A stretch of 31,085 bases of DNA from JBOGJG01 sp050747825 (GTDB lineage: Bacteria > Acidobacteriota > UBA6911 > RPQK01 > JBOGJG01), in NCBI GenBank assembly GCA_050747825.1, contig JBOGJG010000112.1, positions 1 through 31,085 of the forward strand. Direction: 5' to 3'. A program made the position numbers and the translations under genes. Numbering within the stretch: position 1 is the stretch's first letter; the number at the start of each line of letters is the position of its first letter. The notes under the pieces were generated by a model that was not told where the DNA came from, did not search any database, and saw only the letters and a program-made list of their open reading frames with translations. Below are positions 25,097 to 31,085 of the stretch, one piece after another.

Positions 25097-27244
25097 GTGT
25101 CGTTCATTAGATTTGTCGGGGTTTTCCTGACGGGCATTTTGTTAGTTGGGATCGTGATAGCCAACCAGGCTTTTGAATGGGAGTCAGCCTCGCCGGCAAC
25201 TCAGGCACTGGATACCGCCACGCTTCAGGCACTGCAGGAAGATCTTGCGACGCGCAGGACCAAGAGCTTATTGGTCATTCGAAATGACCAGATCGTTTGG
25301 GAGTGGTATGCGCCCGACCACGGACCCGACAAGCGTCACTATACAGCCTCGCTGGCCAAGTCACTGGTGGGCGGGATGTCGCTTGCTCTTGCCATGGACG
25401 ACGGTCTCATCAGGCCGGACGATCCCGCCTGGAAGTACATTCCCGCCTGGAAGAATGACCCGGTAAAGTCAAGAATCACCATCCGCCACCTGGCGACACA
25501 TTCCTCGGGGGTCGAGGACGCCGCCTCACCCGAGAGCGGCAAATCGCACGATGAACTCCCTGGCTGGAAGGGTGACTTTTGGAAAGGACGTTCCGAGGAG
25601 GCGCTAAACCCCATTTCTATTGCTGTTCACCAGGCGCCCATTATCTTTGAGCCCGGGACCGGTTTCGCTTACAGCAACCCGGGCATGGCGGCACTTTCTT
25701 ATGCGATTACCGCCGGCCTCCGGAACAGTCCCCACAAGGATATCCGCTCGCTGCTCGAGGCTCGTCTCATGAACCCCGCAGGCATTGGAGCGGAGGAGTG
25801 GCAGATCGGCTACGGCCGTACCTACACTTCCGACGGACTGCCCGTGGTCGCCAACTGGGGAGGGGGCGGCTTCACCGCTAGAGCAGTGGCCCGCATTGGA
25901 CGTCTGCTGCTCAATCAAGGCTCCTGGCAAGGCGAGCAACTGATTCGCCCGGAACATATTCGCGAGATGCTTTCCTACCGAGGGACGCCGTTGCCGGAGC
26001 GCCCTGCCGCCAACCCCTACCCTGCTCCGGCCCTGGGCTGGTACAACAACTCCGACGGAATCTGGCCGGCCGTTCCGCGCGACGCTTTTGCCGGAGCGGG
26101 AGCCGGGAATCAGGTCCTCCTGGTTGTGCCCAGTCTGGACCTGATCGTAGTGAGAAATGGGGGTGTTCTGGATGAGGGAGACGATGGACACGATTTCTGG
26201 GGCGCCCTGGAAGCGCATCTCTTCAATCCAGTGATGCAGGCCATTCCCCCTTACCCGGCCAGCTCCGCTATCGAGCGGATCGAGTGGGCTCCCGTTTCGA
26301 CGATCATCCGAAAGGCCGAAGGTAGCGATAACTGGCCCTTAACCTGGGCTGATGATGGCGCCCTTTATACCGCTTACGGCGATGGCTGGGGGTTTGATCC
26401 CAGGGTGCCGGAAAAGCTGAGTCTTGGCTTGGCTAAGGTGGTGGGTGATCCGGATAGCTTCGAGGGCCTGAACATCCGCAGTCCCAGCGGAGAGGCCCTG
26501 GGAGACGGCGCCGCAGGCAAGAAGGCCAGCGGCATATTGATGGTTGAGGGCGTCTTGTACCTGTGGGCCCGCAATGCCGGCAACAGCCAACTGGCCTGGT
26601 CCCGGGATTATGGGGAAACCTGGACCTGGGCTGACTGGAAGTTCACAACCAGCTTTGGCGCTCCAACATTTTTGAATTTTGGCAAGAACTACGCGGGAGC
26701 CAGAGACGACTACGTTTACATCTACTCGTTTGACAGTGACAGCGCTTACGTCCCCGCCGACCGGATGGTCCTGGCGCGGGTACCCAGCGGTCGCATCACC
26801 GACCGCAGCGCCTACGAATTCTTCGCCGGTCTCAATGCCTCAGGCGAGCCGGCCTGGAGCCGCGATATCGAACAACGAGGGGCGGTGTTTAAACATCCTG
26901 GAGAATGTTACCGCTCGGGCATCACCTACAACGCCCCGCTCGGCCGCTATCTCTGGGTGCAGGTCCTCCCCGGAGGGGATCCCGAGCACCGGGGCCCGCG
27001 CAGCGGTCCGAGATTTGAGGGCGGGTTCGGGGTCTATGAGGCGCCGGAGCTGTGGGGTCCCTGGAGCACCGTTTACTTTACGCGCCAGTGGGATACCGGA
27101 CCGGGAGAGACATCCTCCTTCCCCACCAAGTGGATGAGCGAGAACGGCCTCACACTGCACCTGGTCTTTTCAGGTGAGGATCACTTCTCCGTCCGGAAAG
27201 CTACTCTGGTTCCGCAGCTAAATCAGGCTGACAGCCTGCTTTAG
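25097..27244 (+). CDS. Exported class C beta-lactamase-type serine hydrolase fused to a C-terminal DUF4185-like module
   Basis: A 715-residue protein. The GTG at 25097 follows AAAGGAG at a spacing of 5 and opens a signal anchor (SFIRFVGVFLTGILLVGIVIA). The frame is open further upstream, inside the symporter gene, but that is out of context. Residues about 40-380 are a serine hydrolase: SLAK (S85-K88, catalytic S and K), YSN (192-194), HLATHSSGV, and a glycine-rich third motif near 331-338. Residues about 395-715 form a second, beta-rich domain (NWPLTWADDGALYTAYGDGWGF, ...SRDYGETWTWADW..., GKNYAG...YIYSFD) that resembles DUF4185/sialidase-like propellers. The module pair suggests an esterase or peptidase acting on a glycan-linked substrate. 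The stop codon overlaps the convergent DUF1080 stop (TTAG). Confidence 0.9.
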   Translation: MSFIRFVGVFLTGILLVGIVIANQAFEWESASPATQALDTATLQALQEDLATRRTKSLLVIRNDQIVWEWYAPDHGPDKRHYTASLAKSLVGGMSLALAMDDGLIRPDDPAWKYIPAWKNDPVKSRITIRHLATHSSGVEDAASPESGKSHDELPGWKGDFWKGRSEEALNPISIAVHQAPIIFEPGTGFAYSNPGMAALSYAITAGLRNSPHKDIRSLLEARLMNPAGIGAEEWQIGYGRTYTSDGLPVVANWGGGGFTARAVARIGRLLLNQGSWQGEQLIRPEHIREMLSYRGTPLPERPAANPYPAPALGWYNNSDGIWPAVPRDAFAGAGAGNQVLLVVPSLDLIVVRNGGVLDEGDDGHDFWGALEAHLFNPVMQAIPPYPASSAIERIEWAPVSTIIRKAEGSDNWPLTWADDGALYTAYGDGWGFDPRVPEKLSLGLAKVVGDPDSFEGLNIRSPSGEALGDGAAGKKASGILMVEGVLYLWARNAGNSQLAWSRDYGETWTWADWKFTTSFGAPTFLNFGKNYAGARDDYVYIYSFDSDSAYVPADRMVLARVPSGRITDRSAYEFFAGLNASGEPAWSRDIEQRGAVFKHPGECYRSGITYNAPLGRYLWVQVLPGGDPEHRGPRSGPRFEGGFGVYEAPELWGPWSTVYFTRQWDTGPGETSSFPTKWMSENGLTLHLVFSGEDHFSVRKATLVPQLNQADSLL

Positions 27245-28038
27245 CTGAGTGGCTTGATTTTGATGTTGCGATACCAGACCGGCGCGCCGTGGTCCTGCAG
27301 CACGATGTAGCCGGTCTTATTCATACCGTAGTCAGGCCATGCCGCGAACTTGGTCTTGGCTACCATCTCCTTCCACTCGTCGGTCCACAGCTCATACTCA
27401 ACGATTTTCTCTGCGTTGAGCCAGTGCTCGACGTGCGCCCCGTTTACCACGATGCGCATCGCGTTCCACTCACCGGCCGGCCTGGCCACCTCTTTGGTCG
27501 GTGCATGCAGGCCATAATTGGACCCGGCTGCTCGAGTCGCATCCAGACCGGGATAGCGCTCTCGCGAAGGATCAATCACCTGGATTTCAGGCCCCGTCAT
27601 ATATTCCTGCTCGTGGTTTTCTGTGACCCGGAAGAAAACGCCGCTGTTCCCGCCTTGCGAGATTTTCCAGTCCAGTTTTAGTTCAAAATCGGCGAACTGT
27701 TCTCGCGTGGTGAGGTCGCTGTGCCCTTCTCCGCCCTGCTCTGCGTTGAAGTAAATCGCGCCGTCTGAGACCTCCCAGCCCGGAGGGACATCCTCCATTT
27801 GGTAACCGCGCCAGTTTTCGAGGTTCTCTCCGTTGAATAGCAGTTGCCACCCTTCAGCCTTCTCTTCCTCGGTCAGGGTATTCAGGCTCACCTGCGAGGC
27901 CGCCGGATCTGACCCGGCTGCCGTATCCGGCGGTTCGGTGAGCTGCTGATCGACTGTGGAAGTGCAGCCCGGCGCTCCCAGCAGAAGGAGCAGTGAAAAT
28001 ATTACGATAATGTGATGTGCAGATAGAGTTCTTCGCAT
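27241..28038 (-). CDS. DUF1080 (3-keto-disaccharide hydrolase-like) lipoprotein
   Basis: A 265-residue protein with signal IIVIFSLLLLLGAPGC (lipobox APGC, Cys about 25). A Ser/Thr/Pro-rich linker leads to the LamG-like DUF1080 fold (about 62-265): EGWQLLFNGENLENWRGY, PPGWEVSDGAIYF, DFELKLDWKISQGGNSGVFFRV, GPEIQVIDPSR, ARPAGEWNAMRIVVNGAHVEHWLNAEKI and GYIVLQDHGAPVWYRNIKIKPL. This is a complete domain by family pattern. Characterised members cleave 3-keto-glycosides such as 3-ketoglucose disaccharides. The gene ends tail-to-tail with the serine hydrolase, sharing four bases, and is divergent from a small secreted protein. Confidence 0.94.
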   Translation of the reverse strand: MRRTLSAHHIIVIFSLLLLLGAPGCTSTVDQQLTEPPDTAAGSDPAASQVSLNTLTEEEKAEGWQLLFNGENLENWRGYQMEDVPPGWEVSDGAIYFNAEQGGEGHSDLTTREQFADFELKLDWKISQGGNSGVFFRVTENHEQEYMTGPEIQVIDPSRERYPGLDATRAAGSNYGLHAPTKEVARPAGEWNAMRIVVNGAHVEHWLNAEKIVEYELWTDEWKEMVAKTKFAAWPDYGMNKTGYIVLQDHGAPVWYRNIKIKPLS

Positions 28039-28137
28039 AATGTTTCCTATTTTACTCTTCTGTCAGGAGAGCCAAAACTTTGCGCTCCCATTTCGGCGAT
28101 TAAGATATTTGCTAAAATCGGATGGGAGGTGAGGGGG

Positions 28138-28578
28138 ATGAGAACTATTAATAGGCTTCTGTTGATTTCCATGCTGCTCCATCTGTTTGACGCCAGTCCT
28201 AGGGCACAGGAGACGGCGGCAGAGGCCACGGTCAAGATCGCCTACTTCTACACGGTCAAATGGGGGCATCAGGACGAGTTCGTGGATCTTTATGGGCGCA
28301 ATCATTATCCGGTGCTCGAGGCTCAGCAGGAGAGTGGCCGCATTGTCGGCATTGAGACTTACGTCCCGCGCTTTCACGGCGATGGACGCTCGGACTGGAC
28401 TTTCATGGTGGTGCTGACCTTCCGTGACTGGCAGGCGCTGGCGGATAACTCTCAGGAGCAGGAGATCATCAGAAGGCTCTTTCCGGACCAGGAAAAGTTC
28501 CGGAAAGAGGAGCAGAGACGCTTTGAAATCCTGGAAGCACACTGGGACGTGCCGTTAAGGCCATCCCCAATGGAGTAG
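28138..28578 (+). CDS. Small secreted protein of unknown function (ferredoxin-like/ABM fold possible)
   Basis: A 146-residue protein. A GTG at 28129 is in frame, but GGGAGGTGA at 28124-28132 is correctly placed for the ATG at 28138. Signal peptide RTINRLLLISMLLHLFDASPRAQ, mature part from about 24. The body (VKIAYFYTVKWGHQDEFVDLYGRNHYPVLEAQQESGRIVGIETYVPR...WTFMVVLTFRDWQALAD) has the strand-helix order of dimeric alpha/beta-barrel (ABM/Dabb/NIPSNAP-like) proteins, so binding or isomerisation of a small molecule is possible. No catalytic residue is certain. I do not recognise a named family. Confidence 0.75.
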   Translation: MRTINRLLLISMLLHLFDASPRAQETAAEATVKIAYFYTVKWGHQDEFVDLYGRNHYPVLEAQQESGRIVGIETYVPRFHGDGRSDWTFMVVLTFRDWQALADNSQEQEIIRRLFPDQEKFRKEEQRRFEILEAHWDVPLRPSPME

Positions 28579-28579
28579 G

Positions 28580-28850
28580 ACAGCCTAGCAGCCTGTATCT
28601 GGTGAAAGTCCTGAGGGGCCGTGCGCCAGGGAAGTGGCGTCGTCCGGCAAGGCGAGAGGAGGAAGGCGATGCTAAGCATCGTCGACGACGAACAACGCAG
28701 CCGGCGGCGGCAATCCCCTGGCGCCCTTTGGGTTAGGGGCGCCGAGGACCCGTCTGCGGCGTTGCGGCTCCTGGACGATGCAACAGCCTCGCCGGCGTCG
28801 CCGCGCCTTGCATCCGAGCCGACCGGCAACCTGCATTCGGATCAGGCCGG
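28580..28850 (+). ncRNA. Structured repeat element, possibly RNA-coding (mobile-RNA-like)
   Basis: A GC-rich stretch in which no convincing protein is encoded but several hairpins are: CGCCA/TGGCG (28624-28628/28635-28639, GGGAAG loop), CGATGC-TAA-GCATCG (28667-28681), and GGCGCCC/GGGCGCC (28720-28726/28737-28743). GGTGAAAGTCC sits near its start. The block GGACCCGTCTGCGGCGTTGC (28746-28765) and a later GCGCCTTGCAT match the MITE interior (positions 7-26 and about 63-71) with few differences, so the two belong to one repeat family. Candidate identities are a group II intron or HEARO/omega-RNA-like remnant or a MITE; none is proven. The strand is assumed from the hairpin-poor 5' motif. Confidence 0.4.
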
Positions 28851-29012
28851 AAGCGTGTTGAGGTCACCTACATTCTGCTCGATGTTTATCAACGGCGTGT
28901 TGTACTTGAATCCGTCCTTGTGCCCAACGAGCAGTTGCGGAACCCGCGGCGGACGACCATCGATGATTGTGGTCTTCAATTCGGCAACGAAAGTTCTACT
29001 CGACATCAACAT
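28842..29012 (-). CDS. Small unrecognised ORF
   Basis: A 56-residue frame (MLMSSRTFVAELKTTIIDG...NTPLINIEQNVGDLNTLPA) on the - strand between the structured repeat and the glycosidase gene. The composition is protein-like (hydrophobic strand pattern, no low-complexity tract), and the frame is open further upstream without a start. There is no good ribosome site. The reading frame ends inside the structured repeat. It may be the end of an older gene cut by the repeat, or a chance frame; I do not recognise it. The rest of 28851-29066 shows nothing else. Confidence 0.25.
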   Translation of the reverse strand: MLMSSRTFVAELKTTIIDGRPPRVPQLLVGHKDGFKYNTPLINIEQNVGDLNTLPA

Positions 29013-29072
29013 TTCGGCTACGCGAAAGTTAAAACTACTTTTAGCTGGTTGTAAAGCGTACTATCGGTGCCC

Positions 29073-30779
29073 ATGTTTCAAGCTTTTCGACGGGACTCTT
29101 TATTGTCTGCGTGTTTCTTCGGGTGGGTTCTATTCGTTCCGGGCACCCGGATGGAGGCAGCCGACGTCGAGCGATTTGGGGTGTTTGAAGCGCAGTTTGA
29201 AGCCAGCGGATCGTATGAAAATCCATACACTCAGCTTGCCCCTGTCGCAGAGATCCAGCGGCCGGACGGAGCCGTATGGAAAATTCCACTTTTCTGGGAT
29301 GGAGAAAAGACCTGGAAACTGAGGGTGAGTCCGGATCTTGATGGGGAGTGGCGTTATCGCGTCGAGTCCTCGGATGATGGTCTGCGGGGTAAGGAGGGGA
29401 GCTTCCGTTGCCAAACGTCCCGGCGCAACGGCAGTATCAGGCCCATGGTAGGGTTTCCCCACCACTTCCAATACCAGGACGGAACACCATTTTGGTTCTT
29501 GGGAGATACCGCGTGGGCGCTTTATACGGATCAGGAGGAGGAAAATCATCATCGTGAGGCGGTGGAACACTATACAAAAGCCCGAGCCGCACAGGGGTTC
29601 AACGTCATTCATTCCATGCTGCTGAGTGAAGCCGGCTGGGAAAATCTTGGCGGTCCTCCATTTGAAGATATCGCCGAGCAGCGGATCAGCGTCGGTTACT
29701 GGAAGGAAGTCGATCGTCGCCTTCGCCTGTTGAACGAGCACGGAATCATCGGAGGACTGGTTCTCGCCTGGGGAAATAAGAGAGATGTCGAGCCCTATTC
29801 CTGGGGCCGCTTTCCCGGCCGGCAGGCCCGCCTGCGCTATGCACGCTATGTCGCCGCGCGCTACAGCGCATTCGACATTTATTTCGTGGTTTCCGGTGAA
29901 TGGCATGCCGAAGTGAGAACCAGAGAAAACGAACCTGGCGAGAGGATTCGACAGGAGTTTGTAGAGGTCGGAGAAATACTGAAGAAGGCTGACCCTCACA
30001 GCCGGATGATTACGATTCATCCCATGGCAGATCATGGCAGCGTGCGGGAATTCGCTGGCACGAGCTGGGCGTCTTTTGCCGATTACCAGCAAAGCTATCG
30101 CAGCCTTCATGAGCGGGTTCTTCTCTCCCGCCCCATCGGACTTCCAGTCGTCAACTCCGAATACGCTTACTTTTTGCGAGACCAGAATGAGGACGGGATC
30201 GTAGATAAGCCAAACAGCTACACGCCCGACGATATACGAGCGGCTTCCTGGGACATCGTCATGGGCGGCGGGTACTTCGTGACCGGATTCGGAAGTACTT
30301 ATTTCGGCGGTTATCGCCATCCCGGGACTTTCGACCTGGAGCTGGCAGCCAATGATCAATGGGAGTACCAGGCGCCCCAGATCAAGCGATTTTTCAGCCG
30401 GCTCGAATGGTGGAAGCTGGTGCCGGCTGATCGGTTATTGGCGTCTGAGGAGGAACTTGGAGCGGATCGCGTTCGCAGAACTGAACAGCGGGGAACGCCA
30501 CGTAATGTCGTTCAACCGCCCGAGAGAGCATACTGGGCCTTGATGGAACCCGGGAACGTTTATGTCGTGTATTTAAGGGGAGTCAGCCGGCCGGTTGAGC
30601 TTTTCATTGAGGCCGTGGCCGGAGATTTTTCGCTTCAAAGATTGAATCCGAGAACGGGTGAGCTTTCAGAGCTGGACCGTCAATTCATTGCTGACTCCAT
30701 TGAGATTATCCCGCCAGATGAGAAAGATTGGGTCTACCTCTTAAGAAGAATCCCTAAATCCACGAGTACGCCAAACTAA
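29073..30779 (+). CDS. Secreted apiosidase-like glycoside hydrolase (DUF5060/DUF4038, GH140-like)
   Basis: About 568 residues from the ATG at 29073; a GTG two codons upstream (29067) is also possible and neither has a strong ribosome site. Signal peptide ends near MEA (about 27-30). A DUF5060-like beta-sandwich follows (VERFGVFEAQFEASGSYENPY...DLDGEWRYRV, about 32-115). The TIM-barrel DUF4038 domain (about 130-440) has HFQYQDGTPFWFLGDTAW, NVIHSMLLSEAGW, VVSGEWHAEV (candidate acid/base Glu) and VVNSEYAY (candidate nucleophile Glu). A C-terminal beta-rich domain ends with WVYLLRRIP. The family includes apiosidases acting on pectin side chains; the substrate here is an inference. No other sugar-utilisation gene is adjacent. 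Confidence 0.88.
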   Translation: MFQAFRRDSLLSACFFGWVLFVPGTRMEAADVERFGVFEAQFEASGSYENPYTQLAPVAEIQRPDGAVWKIPLFWDGEKTWKLRVSPDLDGEWRYRVESSDDGLRGKEGSFRCQTSRRNGSIRPMVGFPHHFQYQDGTPFWFLGDTAWALYTDQEEENHHREAVEHYTKARAAQGFNVIHSMLLSEAGWENLGGPPFEDIAEQRISVGYWKEVDRRLRLLNEHGIIGGLVLAWGNKRDVEPYSWGRFPGRQARLRYARYVAARYSAFDIYFVVSGEWHAEVRTRENEPGERIRQEFVEVGEILKKADPHSRMITIHPMADHGSVREFAGTSWASFADYQQSYRSLHERVLLSRPIGLPVVNSEYAYFLRDQNEDGIVDKPNSYTPDDIRAASWDIVMGGGYFVTGFGSTYFGGYRHPGTFDLELAANDQWEYQAPQIKRFFSRLEWWKLVPADRLLASEEELGADRVRRTEQRGTPRNVVQPPERAYWALMEPGNVYVVYLRGVSRPVELFIEAVAGDFSLQRLNPRTGELSELDRQFIADSIEIIPPDEKDWVYLLRRIPKSTSTPN

Positions 30780-30797
30780 GAAATCAACTGCCAGGAT

Positions 30798-30871
30798 TGG
30801 CTCGGGGGCCTGGATTCGAACCAGGATTAACGGCTCCAAAGGCCGCTGTCCTACCGTTGGACGACCCCCGA
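30798..30871 (-). tRNA. tRNA-Gln(UUG)
   Basis: On the - strand the sequence folds as a complete cloverleaf: acceptor TCGGGGG/CCCCCGA, D arm GTCC-AACGGTA-GGAC, anticodon arm GCGGC-CTTTGGA-GCCGT with anticodon TTG, T arm CCTGG-TTCGAAT-CCAGG, discriminator G and an encoded CCA (30798-30800). The loop places TTG at positions 34-36, giving glutamine. Its 5' end lies about 65 bp from the MITE. Confidence 0.95.
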
Positions 30872-30936
30872 AGAATACCTGATCTTATCGTAAAAAGACG
30901 GGATAAAAAAGAGAGCAGAGCGGTTGCCGGTGGGCT

Positions 30937-31085
30937 ACTAGTGCTTCGTAACATAATCAAGTGCGCTATCGTCGCGAGCCGGGTACCCTATGGGTGCGGT
31001 CTGATGGCCAGTGCCGCCGCGACCCGAAGGGCTGGGGCGCTTGGACCCGTCTTCAGCGTTGCTCGTCAGTTGCCTATTCCCGATC
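30937..31085. mobile_element. MITE-like repeat, left part (continues past window end)
   Basis: Begins with the inverted-repeat arm at 30937-30971, the partner of 93-127. The interior has short hairpins (ACCC-TAT-GGGT at about 30987-30997; CCC-GAA-GGG near 31023-31031). Positions 31037-31084 are identical to 1-48; the final base differs (C instead of A). The last 150 bases therefore hold no gene. Confidence 0.6.

Noticed and set aside
28621..29322. 233-residue + strand frame through the structured repeat
   Set aside because: It runs through hairpin-rich repeat DNA and out of frame into the glycosidase gene; composition is Arg/Ser-rich without domain pattern.
29130..30359. 409-residue frame on the - strand
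   Set aside because: Shadow of the apiosidase-like gene; no ribosome site or family motif.
30798..31085. Integration (att) site at tRNA-Gln
   Set aside because: No integrase is nearby and no duplicate of the tRNA 3' end occurs in the window; the MITE starts 65 bp from the tRNA 5' end, not at the 3' end.

Overview
The window reads as chromosomal DNA of an uncultured member of the Acidobacteriota. The support is family content, not a marker gene: an Oar-like TonB-dependent receptor with the phylum-typical N-terminal carboxypeptidase-regulatory domain and LPLNGR motif, a c-type-cytochrome/HEAT-repeat protein of the PVC/Acidobacteria type, several exported amidohydrolases, a DUF1080 lipoprotein and an apiosidase-like glycosidase. 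GC is fairly high (roughly 58% by eye). There are no replication, phage, conjugation or CRISPR genes.

Layout. 1-127 and 30937-31085 are the two parts of a MITE-like repeat with 35-bp terminal inverted repeats; the 48-bp interior stretch at 1-48 recurs at 31037-31084, so both ends of the window lie inside the same repeat. 153-12808 is a normal gene region: cytochrome/HEAT protein (-), exported amidohydrolase (+), TonB-dependent receptor (+), orphan molybdopterin aldehyde-oxidase-type subunit (-), exported RraA-like protein (+) and a triple-RidA lipoprotein (+). 12779-17746 is a scrap zone: an Ada-type regulator/methyltransferase lacking its 5' part, the 3' end of a SelA-like PLP enzyme, the 3' end of an FG-GAP/UnbV protein, a small membrane protein plus GMC oxidoreductase pair whose second gene carries a premature TGA, an N-terminally damaged REP-associated (Y1) transposase, and the 3' end of a putative glycosidase. 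17865-28578 is again ordinary: deacetylase-type amidohydrolase (-), exported protein-L-isoaspartate methyltransferase (+), Tat-exported amidohydrolase (-), then a + strand run of a GuaB-like IMP dehydrogenase, TSUP permease, sodium:solute symporter and a serine hydrolase fused to a large second module, followed by a DUF1080 lipoprotein (-) and a small secreted protein (+). 28580-29066 holds a structured, repeat-like, possibly RNA-coding element related to the MITE interior and a small - strand ORF. The window closes with a secreted apiosidase-like glycosidase (+), tRNA-Gln(UUG) (-) and the MITE.

How the genes fit together. Most products are predicted to be exported: hydrolases for amides, esters or glycosides, an outer-membrane receptor for large ligands, and inner-membrane carriers (TSUP, SSS). 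This suggests a scavenging lifestyle on complex organic matter. An unusual theme is that RraA, RidA and Pcm, normally cytosolic families, each carry an N-terminal export signal here. No demonstrably new defence or biosynthetic system was found. The best leads are the repeat/structured-RNA family, the operator-promoter unit before the small membrane protein and GMC pair, the mosaic of 5'-truncated genes, and the atypical active-site loops of the GuaB-like protein.
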